Of a DNA stretch of 64,000 nucleotides, positions 8,481 to 17,453 are shown one piece after another (positions within the stretch are counted from its first letter, which is position 1; each line of letters opens with the position of its first letter). The DNA is from Pedobacter sp. KBS0701 (GTDB lineage Bacteria > Bacteroidota > Bacteroidia > Sphingobacteriales > Sphingobacteriaceae). The stretch lies in the NCBI RefSeq assembly GCF_005938645.2, contig NZ_CP042171.1, positions 2,976,001-3,040,000 on the forward strand, in the 5' to 3' direction. Position numbers and translations under genes: made by a program. Under the pieces are notes generated by a model. That model had not been told where the DNA came from, did no database searches, and saw only the letters and a program-made list of their open reading frames with translations.

Positions 8481-10829
8481 ATGAAAAAGACCCTTTTGTT
8501 CGCAGCACTGTTGTTGACCGTATTCAACTCAGAACTCAAAGCACAGAACCTCTTCCAGATCTCACAGACCCTTTACGACTTCAAACAGCAACCATCAAAA
8601 TTCAAGGATCATCTTGACTCCATCGGCAGGCTTCTTGCATTGGTAAAGGCAGGATCGGCAATCAAGCACAAGAGCCCGATGCTTGATCAAGTGGAAAAAC
8701 TCTATGCTACCCAACTGATTACAAATACAACGAAATCGGTCGAGGGAACGGCATTTGTTGATGGTATAATATCAGAACTTTCTTCCGCAAGAGGCTCCTT
8801 TAACGGGGGGGAACTGGTCAGCCTGTCTGCATCGGTAAGCAAAATGAACGAGGATATAACAAAACTTGGCCAACTGGAGAAAAATCTTTTGATATATCAG
8901 GCTCCCCTTGATAGTACGAACAGGCAATTGCTTAAACTGCTCATCCCCAACATCAGTGACACGTTGAATTTATCGGATAGTCAGGCAATAGATAAAAGAA
9001 TAACCGAAACAAAAGCAGCTATCCAGGCGATTAAGACAATTATCCTTGTCCAGAGAAAACAGATAACAGAAAAGATACTTGAAATCTCCAGAACAAACGT
9101 AAGCCAGCTCACAGAATTAAAGTTTGTCAGAAATCTGGTGGAGATCAAGAAAGGAACAGGTATAGCAATCACCGCAAAAGATTACAAAACTGCGGAGGAC
9201 ATTAACACCGAAAAAATGAAGGTAGAAGAATCAACCATAAACTCTTCTGGGCTTACCAATCTAAAGATCCCCTCCCAAGCAGAAATGATAGATGCCTTAG
9301 CCACCTATATAGCCAAACGCGCTAAACAGGAGGCAATAGTGTACTTTATGAAACAATGGAAGGATAAATTTGAGAACCTCACCACTTTAAAAAAACTTTT
9401 GCCTGCTACCGAGGCCAAGTTCCGCACTTACGACGAACTTTCAGCACCAAGTTTTGACGGTTCATGGAAATATTCCTTTTCCAAGGACCTGAATATGCTC
9501 CCATCAAACGGAATAAAGTTTCTATCTGAAAAATATTCAACATCAGGATCCCTGACCCAAAGGCAAAATATAATTTATTTAAAGGATGCCCAGCGCATAT
9601 CCACTTTGATCATCAAAAAATACAATTTTATTGAGATTATAGAATCTGTTACGACGATAGATTCCCTGGAGAGCCCCGGTCTAAAAACATTTGCCAATAT
9701 GATCAGGATTATAAACAATGAATTTTACGACCTAAGAGACCCCAACGGTTACTGGATAAGCCAGTCTGGTTTTAACGCCGCGGTAAACAACCGGCCAGAA
9801 TCGGTACAGATCCTTATCGAGCTCCTGTCTAACAAGTACCGGGAATTCTCCCTTTTCACCAACCTGAGAACAGACAGCATTTCCGCCATAGACATTGTCA
9901 GAATGAAAACCTGGATCTCGGGAACCCTTATTGCCCTAAAACACTTCCAGAACAGTCAGGGAGATGTACCTGGAGTTAAAAAGGATTTCAGTTTCAACAA
10001 TTATTGGATTGCGTTTTCCGATCTCATCAGTACCACCCTCGGACAGCAGGTCCAGGGGTCGATAATTAAAGGGTCTGCAAGTTTTGCAGACGGCATGGGA
10101 GAGACAAGGAAGCTGATTGAGACCTATCAGCTGATCCAGGAAAAAAATTATGCGGCAGCATCTATGTCTACTTTAGAGATTATTAAGCCCTATCTAAATG
10201 AACAGACGGACGGTTATAAATCTGCCTCCAGGATCATCGCTTTTATTTCAGATATCCTGCAATCAAAAAATTCAGGGGAAATGGCTGAGGTAATTGCAGC
10301 CCACGCACTTCCACCTGCGTCATTCCGCATCAAGCAGCAGCATACCTCGACCTTTTCCCTTGGTGCATATTTCGGTCCTTATGCAGGACTGGAATACGTG
10401 AAGGGGCAAGCAAATAAACTGCCGATGGTCATCGGACTTTCAGCCCCGATAAGCCTTGATTATAGTTGGGCATCTTACAATAAATCCTATGTGACTTTAA
10501 GCATGATCCTGCTCGACATCGGTGCGGCTGTTTCTTACAGGATCAGCCATGACAACCAGGGGCTACCGGAAGAGGTACGCTGGTCACAGCTTTTCTCGCC
10601 AGGACTTGCTATAAGAAGCGGACTCGGCAATACTCCACTTGTGCTAAGTATAGGGGCACAGATGAACCCGCAGCTAAGGGATTTTGGACAACAAGCCAAG
10701 AAGGATGCGATCAGATCATACGTTGCTCTTCTTATCGATATGCCGTTGCTCTTTGCGAAAAAAGGCAAAGAAAGAGTAGCAAAAATAAAACAATCTAAAG
10801 ACGCAAATACTCAAAGCCAAAAAAAGTAA
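8481..10829 (+). CDS. Large secreted protein of unknown function
   Basis: A 782-residue protein with a clear signal peptide (MKKTLLFAALLLTVFNS, cleavage near LKAQ). The long middle part is mostly helical and rich in Lys, Ile and Ser. The last 160 residues are richer in Gly/Tyr beta-strand patterns (FSLGAYFGPYAGLEY, VIGLSAPISLDYSW), which suggests a small beta-barrel or beta-sandwich at the outer membrane. The extreme C-terminus is Lys/Gln-rich. A second short secreted protein starts 76 bp downstream on the same strand and may be a partner. I recognise no family. Confidence 0.75.
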   Translation: MKKTLLFAALLLTVFNSELKAQNLFQISQTLYDFKQQPSKFKDHLDSIGRLLALVKAGSAIKHKSPMLDQVEKLYATQLITNTTKSVEGTAFVDGIISELSSARGSFNGGELVSLSASVSKMNEDITKLGQLEKNLLIYQAPLDSTNRQLLKLLIPNISDTLNLSDSQAIDKRITETKAAIQAIKTIILVQRKQITEKILEISRTNVSQLTELKFVRNLVEIKKGTGIAITAKDYKTAEDINTEKMKVEESTINSSGLTNLKIPSQAEMIDALATYIAKRAKQEAIVYFMKQWKDKFENLTTLKKLLPATEAKFRTYDELSAPSFDGSWKYSFSKDLNMLPSNGIKFLSEKYSTSGSLTQRQNIIYLKDAQRISTLIIKKYNFIEIIESVTTIDSLESPGLKTFANMIRIINNEFYDLRDPNGYWISQSGFNAAVNNRPESVQILIELLSNKYREFSLFTNLRTDSISAIDIVRMKTWISGTLIALKHFQNSQGDVPGVKKDFSFNNYWIAFSDLISTTLGQQVQGSIIKGSASFADGMGETRKLIETYQLIQEKNYAAASMSTLEIIKPYLNEQTDGYKSASRIIAFISDILQSKNSGEMAEVIAAHALPPASFRIKQQHTSTFSLGAYFGPYAGLEYVKGQANKLPMVIGLSAPISLDYSWASYNKSYVTLSMILLDIGAAVSYRISHDNQGLPEEVRWSQLFSPGLAIRSGLGNTPLVLSIGAQMNPQLRDFGQQAKKDAIRSYVALLIDMPLLFAKKGKERVAKIKQSKDANTQSQKK

Positions 10830-10905
10830 AATTTAAGTCGTATTAAAAAAGCAAATAACTATGCCTAAAACAGCCCGACTATTCATTTAAAATCTCAGAT
10901 AAACC

Positions 10906-11253
10906 ATGCAAGTATTTCTCCTCTCCACGCTCTTTTCCTTTACGATCATTTCATTTACATGTGCTCAGCAACCTAGAACAAACCTTATTGAAGCATTTTA
11001 CCAATATCGCGTTGAGCTCGATCAAAAAACAGCGGAATGCCTAAAAGATCGTAACTGGGACAATTGTGTTACAATAGCGACCATCAAGGCTGCCATTGCC
11101 GAATTCGGTTCAGTCCGGAATGTTTACAAGATTATGCAGGATACGGTTGGTGGTCAGAAGTTAACTTTCAGCGATGGATTTTCATTAACCATTTCTCAGG
11201 CTGAGCTAGATACGGCAAAAGCGAAATGCGGTTTTAAAAGATATGGTCTATAA
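10906..11253 (+). CDS. Short secreted protein of unknown function, possibly frameshifted
   Basis: A 115-residue product with a signal peptide (LLSTLFSFTIISFTCAQ), two close Cys (ECLKDRNWDNC) and a helical body. The frame ends at 11253, but the next frame continues in protein-like fashion from the overlap (VYKDYDSIVIHYASSPVQ), as if one extra base near 11228 broke a slightly longer gene. It follows the large secreted protein on the same strand. No family is recognised. Confidence 0.6.
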   Translation: MQVFLLSTLFSFTIISFTCAQQPRTNLIEAFYQYRVELDQKTAECLKDRNWDNCVTIATIKAAIAEFGSVRNVYKIMQDTVGGQKLTFSDGFSLTISQAELDTAKAKCGFKRYGL

Positions 11254-11472
11254 AGACTACGACAGTATCGTTATCCATTATGCCAGTAGTCCAGTACAAA
11301 ATAAAATCTGTCCTTATCCCGCTTATGAGAAACCCACTAGGTCTGATCAAAGCCGTACCGATCACAGGAGCCTATCATTTGGAGAAATGAAGTTTGGTGC
11401 AAATAAGTTAACTTGTTCTATTACCAAGCTTACAGATCATCCCAGCCGAGTGTCCGCAGGACGCGAGGCTTC

Positions 11473-11493
11473 CGGCCGTCCAATGGACGGCCG
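11473..11493. repeat. GC-rich perfect hairpin
   Basis: CGGCCGTCC / GGACGGCCG form a 9-bp perfect stem around the loop AAT. It lies between the convergent genes ending at 11253 (+) and 11511 (-). It has no T tract but could stop transcription, or it may be a REP-like element. It is much GC-richer than its surroundings. Confidence 0.6.
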
Positions 11494-11510
11494 CCCCCGA
11501 TTTCCACCTA

Positions 11511-11699
11511 TTATCTTAAAGCAACCAGTTTCTGATACAAATCCTCCCAATATCCACGTAGCCTTTTGTCCAGCTCCGCGAACCTTGGATCTTCATGATA
11601 CTGGTTTCTATAAAGGTCTGCTTGTTTAATTGCTGCTTCCAAGTTGTTCACCCTGATCGGCCTGCCTGCAAGATCTATAACCTTTAACATAATTTGCAT
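11511..11699 (-). CDS. Small hypothetical protein
   Basis: About 62 residues from ATG at 11699 (a frame open further to 11747 starts with less protein-like sequence). It begins MQIMLKVIDLAGRPIRV, followed by a predicted helical segment rich in charged and aromatic residues (ADLYRNQYHEDPRFAEL) and RGYWEDLYQKL. Small proteins of this look occur in Bacteroidota mobile regions. It is on the same strand as the glycosyltransferase operon and the DUF3560 gene but separated from them by 275 bp. Function unknown. Confidence 0.55.
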   Translation of the reverse strand: MQIMLKVIDLAGRPIRVNNLEAAIKQADLYRNQYHEDPRFAELDKRLRGYWEDLYQKLVALR

Positions 11700-11973
11700 T
11701 TTTTGTCTCCGTGCGGGAAAGTTCAAAACATTGATTATACTATTCAAATTCTACACAGTTTTTTTAAGCTCAAGGAGATGGCATCAAAACGCCCTATATC
11801 AGCCAGGCCAATGACGGCCTAACTGATATAGCATCGCCCCAACCCTCCACAAACGGTTTCAGCGCAAAGCTACTGCTTGAAAGCTGGCCTAAGCTTCCAC
11901 TGTTCCAGCTATAACCCTGCCCCAATAAAGCGCATTGTTACTAATATGCCGTTGCCATGCCCTCAGACCTGCA

Positions 11974-12660
11974 CTATCGGAAGCCGTGCTGTTTTAGCTG
12001 GGTGATTACCTCCTGCACAGGCTTACCACCGAAAAAAAGCTGCAAGCGATTCGCCTCCCTGTTCTCCAAAATACGCACCCCGTTGATCACCGTATCAACT
12101 GCCACAGTCTGCACCTGGTTCTTTAACGCATCCACCCGTTTTTCAATGCGCCTGATATTGGCACTATTGTTTGTTAAAGTAAAATGGGCAAAGCCCTGCC
12201 CGCCAAACTTAGGCTGTATCAGCTCTTCCCACATACGGTCATTCCCAAACTTCAATTTTAAAAAAGCATCTTTATCATTCTTTCTGATACACTTATTGGT
12301 CGCCTTCATAAAATCCTGCATCTCCTTTAAACTGTTAAGCTTCTCTTCCAGTTTAACCAGTGCCTCGGGGTCGTCCGAAAAGATGGCATCATTACTTTTG
12401 ATGCTCTCTGCCTTATCCGCATAATAGGCAGCCTTACTGTCGGCCTCAACCGACCGTCTCATCGCGCCCGATATTTTATCCCTGTACCTGCGATCAGACT
12501 TTTCGGAATGGTGACCAATAAGGATACGCTTAAGAATAATCTCGTTTTTTAGGAATGAAAGGCCAAAGGGAGTCATGCTGAAATCCCCGATTAAATCCGA
12601 GCAACCTAAAGGAAGTATTTCCATCAGATTGTTTAAGCAGATTTTTTCGATGTAATTCAT
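11974..12660 (-). CDS. DUF3560-like protein with a replaced N-terminus
   Basis: A 228-residue protein. From about residue 47 it matches the DUF3560 family of mobile-element proteins (LIGHHSEKSDRRYRDKI, then AYYADKAESIKSNDA and the DDPEAL motif). The first 45 residues (MNYIEKICLNNLMEILPLG) do not fit that family, whose members normally have a longer N-terminal part, so the gene looks like a chimera. Its ATG overlaps the TGA of the upstream glycosyltransferase (ATGA), giving apparent translational coupling to the operon. It may mark a recombination border of the island. Its biochemical function is unknown even for intact family members. Confidence 0.7.
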   Translation of the reverse strand: MNYIEKICLNNLMEILPLGCSDLIGDFSMTPFGLSFLKNEIILKRILIGHHSEKSDRRYRDKISGAMRRSVEADSKAAYYADKAESIKSNDAIFSDDPEALVKLEEKLNSLKEMQDFMKATNKCIRKNDKDAFLKLKFGNDRMWEELIQPKFGGQGFAHFTLTNNSANIRRIEKRVDALKNQVQTVAVDTVINGVRILENREANRLQLFFGGKPVQEVITQLKQHGFR

Positions 12661-14306
12661 TGTCCTATGCCCCTAAAATTATTTGTGAGTAATATTTTTA
12701 CCGGATGATAAATCAACGGACGTACCATTTCTTCTTCGCCGATCACCGGACGATAGCGGATGCTTCCTGTTGCCAATCTCCCTAAATCATCGTTCTCGGA
12801 TGCCAAATAAAACTTATTCTCGCATCCCGGCAAGACATATGGCCCACTTCCTCCAAATTCAGCAATGCTAAAGCCAGCTGTCTTAAGTAGCGTAGGCAAA
12901 AGGACTTCGTAATGTCCTTCCCATCCTTGTAAAAGGCTTTGATCAATAAACCTTAAAGCCTCATTGGATATTCTAAATAAAGGATTGAATGACCTGATTT
13001 TAAAAGCATCAGATTGCGGGGCTGAGTTAAATTTAAGTGTATCCCACCAAAACCAACCCGGTTCATCGGCATGACCACGGATGTGGGCAGTAACAAAATC
13101 AGTTTTTATGGCATTCCGCAAAAAGAAACCAAAGAATTTATCCCAGCCATCAGTACAGTACACATCATCTTCAATATACCAGTAATAGTCATAATCAGGG
13201 TTCTCCCTATAAAATTTTAGCAGCGGAAAATGGTTACTACCTGTTAAGGCGTCATTAAAAATGGGCTTATATCCCATTTCGGAGAGAATTTGGGAAGTAA
13301 AAACAAAAGGGTCGTATTCCTGAAGCGAACGGGTTATGCCCAACACGCAATCCTGATGAAAAAAAATCCTCGAATCACCTAATCTGCCAACTTCTGCCTT
13401 TAATTTATGATACCGGTGTAAAACACTTTCCTCATCTTTATTGGTAAGGAAACAGATTGCCTGTATTTCTTTTTGCCTCGGTCCGGGCTGCTTTTTGTAA
13501 TCAACCTCTTTCTTTTCTGCCAATATGTTCTGATCAATATAGTTGAGCAATGATGATGATGGGCCGATTTCAAATTTCCTGGCGAACAATTTTTCATTCT
13601 GCATGATCAATAACAGATCCTCGTTTTTTAAGACATTGGGATGGTTCTGTTCTCTGCCCCAACTTATTAGATGGAGATTGATACCTGCTATATTTTTAAC
13701 AATATCATCTATCCCACAGTTCATCAACAGGGTCTGGAAGAAACATTCATCTGGAATAAAGACAGTCTTGAAATAAGTTATAAAAAGAGGGTTAAGGTCT
13801 AGGAAATCAAATATAATCTGGATTACACTATGGGGGAAGGAAACCCACTGTGATCCAGCATAAAGATCCATTACTTCTTTGACATTGATATAATCAGGAA
13901 ACCGACCTAAGCCGCCATCTTCCCACAATGACCAGGGAATACTGAAACATTCTATAAAAATATCGTAAGGGCGCTCTGACAAATACTTTTTAATGTAACT
14001 AGGTCCTTTTATCGGATAATCCTGACCGCTCAACATCATTATCCGCTCTACTCCCTGAATACCGTCGATAAATCGCAATCCGCTCAAAGCGGCCTCTACT
14101 AGCCCATATGAACCCCACTTTGCTTCCCAGCGCTCATTAAGAAAAACCACATGCTCATAACCGACAAGTAAGTTCTGGAAACCGGCCATATCAGATCTAA
14201 CATCAAGATGGATTACAAAGACGTCTTCATTATTATAGATTGATCTGATCAGACTTAGGAGCTGCTCCGGATTCTTATGGGCAAGTATCAAATAGGCAAT
14301 TGGCAT
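12657..14306 (-). CDS. Two-domain glycosyltransferase: GT14 branching/xylosyltransferase-like plus second GT-A domain
   Basis: A 549-residue protein without a signal peptide. Residues 1-270 fit the GT14 'Branch' family (PF02485), which includes core-2 beta-1,6-GlcNAc transferases and peptide O-xylosyltransferases: AYLILAHKNPEQLLSLI, VIHLDVRSD near residue 36 and MMLSGQDYPIKGP near 93. Residues 280-549 form another putative transferase domain with the acidic metal motif YYWYIEDDVYCTDGW near 375. It is the last intact glycosyltransferase of the operon, 40 bp after the fucosyltransferase. In animals GT14 xylosyltransferase modifies Ser in Ser-Gly repeats, and two Ser-Gly repeat peptides are encoded in the same operon. 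Donor and acceptor are not determinable from sequence. Confidence 0.85.
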   Translation of the reverse strand: MPIAYLILAHKNPEQLLSLIRSIYNNEDVFVIHLDVRSDMAGFQNLLVGYEHVVFLNERWEAKWGSYGLVEAALSGLRFIDGIQGVERIMMLSGQDYPIKGPSYIKKYLSERPYDIFIECFSIPWSLWEDGGLGRFPDYINVKEVMDLYAGSQWVSFPHSVIQIIFDFLDLNPLFITYFKTVFIPDECFFQTLLMNCGIDDIVKNIAGINLHLISWGREQNHPNVLKNEDLLLIMQNEKLFARKFEIGPSSSLLNYIDQNILAEKKEVDYKKQPGPRQKEIQAICFLTNKDEESVLHRYHKLKAEVGRLGDSRIFFHQDCVLGITRSLQEYDPFVFTSQILSEMGYKPIFNDALTGSNHFPLLKFYRENPDYDYYWYIEDDVYCTDGWDKFFGFFLRNAIKTDFVTAHIRGHADEPGWFWWDTLKFNSAPQSDAFKIRSFNPLFRISNEALRFIDQSLLQGWEGHYEVLLPTLLKTAGFSIAEFGGSGPYVLPGCENKFYLASENDDLGRLATGSIRYRPVIGEEEMVRPLIYHPVKILLTNNFRGIGQ

Positions 14307-14346
14307 ATTCGTTTCAATAGAATTTAATTCACTTCTTGTATGTTAA

Positions 14347-15201
14347 TTAAATAGAGATCCATTCTTTCGGGATCAGATCTTCTGCATTCAGCGTATCGGT
14401 GGCAAACCATTTTTCAGGTGCAATGACTGTTTTCTCGGGAGCATCAGCCAGCCATGCGGCCCACCAGCAAAAGGTACTGTTTGAAATAATAAAATGCCGG
14501 CAATTTGACATCAACTTGAAATAGGACTGAAATTTATGATCATAGTAGGATTCATCGACGAAAACCACATTTTTATCAGCTTTTATCTTCATTCTGCACC
14601 AGAATATATCGTCAGAAAAAACAAAAAAATGGGGCTCGCATATTCTTTTTTCTATCAATGCCATTGATTCATACAGATAGTTTTCATCGACAACACCATG
14701 ATAGTCGAGTTTATCAAGATAATCCCCTCTTCTAACATTGATCATGACGGAGTTGGTTGACCGAATCAAAGACAATAGGGTTTGGAAATTTCCATTAAAG
14801 TCCAGATCAACACAAAAACTCTCCCTGATAACCTCTGCAATCGTGGAAAAATATTTATATGATTGCCAGTAACCATCAAAAACTAATAGAAAGTTGTTGT
14901 CCATAAGTTCTGATTTTAGTGACTTCAGCTCCAAAATCATCTGCTCATCATAAGAAAACTGCTTTTCAGAAATTATTTTAAATACTGAATACGCTGTTTT
15001 TTTTAGATCTCCCAAAGTCCCCACATGTACATCTTTTTGTATATTGAAGATGTCCAGGTCGTACAAGCGATTTGAACTGCCGTTCAAATGTATCCCCCTT
15101 TCCAGAAAAAGATCCGTTTGCAATAAGTGCGAAACATATCGTCCGAATGCGTACTGAAACATCTGGTTTCCCAATCCTCCTTTTAGTATTTGCAGTATCA
15201 T
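14347..15201 (-). CDS. GT11 alpha-1,2-fucosyltransferase
   Basis: A 284-residue enzyme with the complete GT11 pattern: GGLGNQMFQYAFGRY at the N-terminus, the GDP-fucose-binding MINVRRGDYLD (RRGDY 157-161), FVFSDDIFWC and the C-terminal FIISNSTFCWWAAWL. It transfers fucose from GDP-fucose, typically to the 2-position of a galactose. Length is normal for bacterial members, and there is no signal peptide, so it acts in the cytoplasm. It follows the two-domain GT gene at 15218-16735 by 16 bp. In this context it probably caps a short glycan built by the neighbouring transferases, either on the Ser-Gly peptides or on a surface polysaccharide. Confidence 0.92.
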   Translation of the reverse strand: MILQILKGGLGNQMFQYAFGRYVSHLLQTDLFLERGIHLNGSSNRLYDLDIFNIQKDVHVGTLGDLKKTAYSVFKIISEKQFSYDEQMILELKSLKSELMDNNFLLVFDGYWQSYKYFSTIAEVIRESFCVDLDFNGNFQTLLSLIRSTNSVMINVRRGDYLDKLDYHGVVDENYLYESMALIEKRICEPHFFVFSDDIFWCRMKIKADKNVVFVDESYYDHKFQSYFKLMSNCRHFIISNSTFCWWAAWLADAPEKTVIAPEKWFATDTLNAEDLIPKEWISI

Positions 15202-15217
15202 AAGTACATAAAGGATT

Positions 15218-16735
15218 TTAGTTGGTCAGCATTTTTTGTTCCACTTCAAAAACAGGCTTAAAGCAGGGCTTTAACCTGATTTCTTGCTCGATTTGTATTT
15301 GCAGGGCCCTGTTCCTGGCGGCATCATTTTTTTCATGTATCCTGTATATGTAATTTACATCTTCATTAAAATAACATTTGTGAAAGCCGGCAATCTCCAT
15401 TAAGGGCGTCATCAATGCCATATCATACGTCATTTCATAAAAATCACCTTTATTGTCTTTGAAGGCTGATGCTTCAGGGTCCTGGCTGATGTATTCTCTA
15501 AATAGCTTAAACTTGAAGGTTTTCAGGTGTGAAGCTCTCCAGTCAAGTTGTCTTAGTATTCCAAATTCCTCATTGCTATATGGTTTACAATGTCCCAGAT
15601 GATTTGTTGTAGAGTAATATTGTCCGTAACTCAAGAGACAACCTTGCCTCTGATAGAGGTAATTAATGTTTTTAAAGACATGGTTGTGGTACAAATAATC
15701 GTCTCCATCAACAATGAGTATGATTTCTTCACCTGAGCAGTCAAGGTTTTTCAGACAGTTGTAGATATTGTTCAAAGCATAGGCCCTTGCCTCCCCATAG
15801 ATTTTTTCCACCTGCCCGGGTATTGTTACCACTTCATCTAATGCCTTGTCTGTAGAGTAATCATCTAAAAAAAAGATATTAAAATTTGCATAAAGCTGAG
15901 TACTTAAGGACTGAAAGCATTCCTTCAGGTAGGTACCCGCATTATGGAATGGCACGAGCACAATGATCTTTTCCTCCCTCAGCCCTTTTACAAAAACCTG
16001 CTCGGCAGAATCCCATGTGAAAGGTGCCCTTATAGAACCGTTTAAAACGAGCTTCGTAGCTGGTGTGTCTATATGCTTTTCTCCGAGAAAAGGATGGTCT
16101 TTTTTGTATTTTAATGTTGTGGATTTGATCCGTTTTATCTCGGTCTCAGTAGTGGCATAAGCCTCTTGTTTTTCTTCTGTGTCCTGATCTCCTATAAATG
16201 GACAGGTTATCAGTTTATTACTGGTCATCTCTGATAATAACACCTCGAAAGAAATAAGACCAAATACATACGCGCTATGCGCCAAGATGTTCTCAAAAAC
16301 ACTTCTATACAATACGACAAATGACGTTGAGCCAACATCGTGAACCCAAAAAAGATTTTTTGACAAATACAAGGCATCATGATAAGCACTGGCATTTCCA
16401 TACAATATTTTCGCGCCCAGACGGTTTGCGTTTAATATCTGTTCCAATAGTCTTTCAAACGAATAGCTGGCAGAGAACACATGGCTACTCCTGGCGAGGA
16501 TTATGGCATGATCCCCAGCGAGCTGTGCATCTTTTATGATCGCTATAACCTGTTCCCATTCATCATAATTACCTCCATCGCTATTCACAGGTTTCAAATA
16601 GGAAAACTTCAGTTCAAACTCTTTTTTTGAGGAAAACTGCTCATTAATCATCCTATGTTCAATACCCTTACCTGCTAAATGGACATCGGAAATAAAATAG
16701 ACCGGCAGTAAAATTTCTCTTTCTTTTTTCTTCAT
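15218..16735 (-). CDS. GT25-like domain fused to GT2 glycosyltransferase
   Basis: A 505-residue protein. The C-terminal part (from about residue 250) is a family 2 GT-A transferase: IIVLVPFHNAGTYLKECF, FFLDDYSTD and the metal motif ILIVDGDDYLYH. The N-terminal 230 residues resemble the product of the next upstream gene, a GT25-like protein: compare KNLFWVHDVGSTSFVVLYRS with RNLFWIDTFNATQFVIVYKS. In this copy the acidic VEDDH motif is not conserved, so the N-terminal domain may be inactive or act in binding. It overlaps no neighbour; 48 bp separate it from the GT25-like gene. Sugar and acceptor are unknown. Confidence 0.8.
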   Translation of the reverse strand: MKKKEREILLPVYFISDVHLAGKGIEHRMINEQFSSKKEFELKFSYLKPVNSDGGNYDEWEQVIAIIKDAQLAGDHAIILARSSHVFSASYSFERLLEQILNANRLGAKILYGNASAYHDALYLSKNLFWVHDVGSTSFVVLYRSVFENILAHSAYVFGLISFEVLLSEMTSNKLITCPFIGDQDTEEKQEAYATTETEIKRIKSTTLKYKKDHPFLGEKHIDTPATKLVLNGSIRAPFTWDSAEQVFVKGLREEKIIVLVPFHNAGTYLKECFQSLSTQLYANFNIFFLDDYSTDKALDEVVTIPGQVEKIYGEARAYALNNIYNCLKNLDCSGEEIILIVDGDDYLYHNHVFKNINYLYQRQGCLLSYGQYYSTTNHLGHCKPYSNEEFGILRQLDWRASHLKTFKFKLFREYISQDPEASAFKDNKGDFYEMTYDMALMTPLMEIAGFHKCYFNEDVNYIYRIHEKNDAARNRALQIQIEQEIRLKPCFKPVFEVEQKMLTN

Positions 16736-16783
16736 CTCATATTCCAGTGTTTGTAAATGCCATTGGTAACTTAAATTCGATCA

Positions 16784-17440
16784 TCACGACTGCTTGATAG
16801 TCTCGCTGTAAAAATCCAATACTTTATTGAGGCTTTTCAACCGCTTTTTAGAATGCGTGAAAATCTGTGTTACGTAACCTTCCTGCACATTGAACGCAGT
16901 GGCATCGGAATAACCGAATTCCTTTTGTGTTGAAATAAATGGGTGCAGTACAAATTTCCTGTCGGCTATCTTTGAGATATTAATGTCTGCCGAATCCGAG
17001 TAGGTTTCTAGATTTTTTATAAACTTACTATAGAATGATTTGTAAACTATGACGAACTGGGTAGCATTAAAAGTGTCTATCCAAAATAAATTTCTGGATG
17101 CCGGTACCGCTGAATTAAACCAGGAAACGCCACCGAGCAGAACTTCGGCATCAAGTGAACCAGCATAGGCTAGGCTATCAAGAAAAAACTGTCGGTCATA
17201 ATATTCGGTAAAAACATGATCATCTTCCACAATTAAGAAGAATTCATCTTCCTGATCAACCAGCTCGCAAAGGATATGAGAGATAGTCATCCACAGCCCA
17301 TAACTGCCGTTGGTATGCTCGATGGCATTGACGACTTTGAGATCAAACTCGGGCTTGTCCAAAAATTCGTTCAAAATATGACGCTTTCGGTCCGGTCTTT
17401 TTTCAAGGTTTATTACGAAGGTTGAAATTTTTTTCTTCAT
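16784..17440 (-). CDS. GT25-like glycosyltransferase
   Basis: A 218-residue protein of the GT25 (LPS galactosyltransferase/collagen-glucosyltransferase) type. It has the N-terminal FVINLEKRPDRKRHIL, SYGLWMTISHI, and the acidic motif FFLIVEDDHVFTEYYD. It is somewhat shorter than many family members but appears complete. It starts the glycosyltransferase block, 13 bp after the TlpA-like gene. GT25 enzymes act on lipooligosaccharide in Gram-negatives and on hydroxylysine-linked sugar in collagen, so a peptide-linked glycan is conceivable. The specific acceptor is unknown. Confidence 0.8.
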   Translation of the reverse strand: MKKKISTFVINLEKRPDRKRHILNEFLDKPEFDLKVVNAIEHTNGSYGLWMTISHILCELVDQEDEFFLIVEDDHVFTEYYDRQFFLDSLAYAGSLDAEVLLGGVSWFNSAVPASRNLFWIDTFNATQFVIVYKSFYSKFIKNLETYSDSADINISKIADRKFVLHPFISTQKEFGYSDATAFNVQEGYVTQIFTHSKKRLKSLNKVLDFYSETIKQS

Positions 17441-17453
17441 AAATGCTGAATAA

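Noticed and set aside
11957..12424. 155-codon plus-strand frame
   Set aside because: Antisense shadow of the DUF3560-like gene, whose minus-strand product matches a known family.
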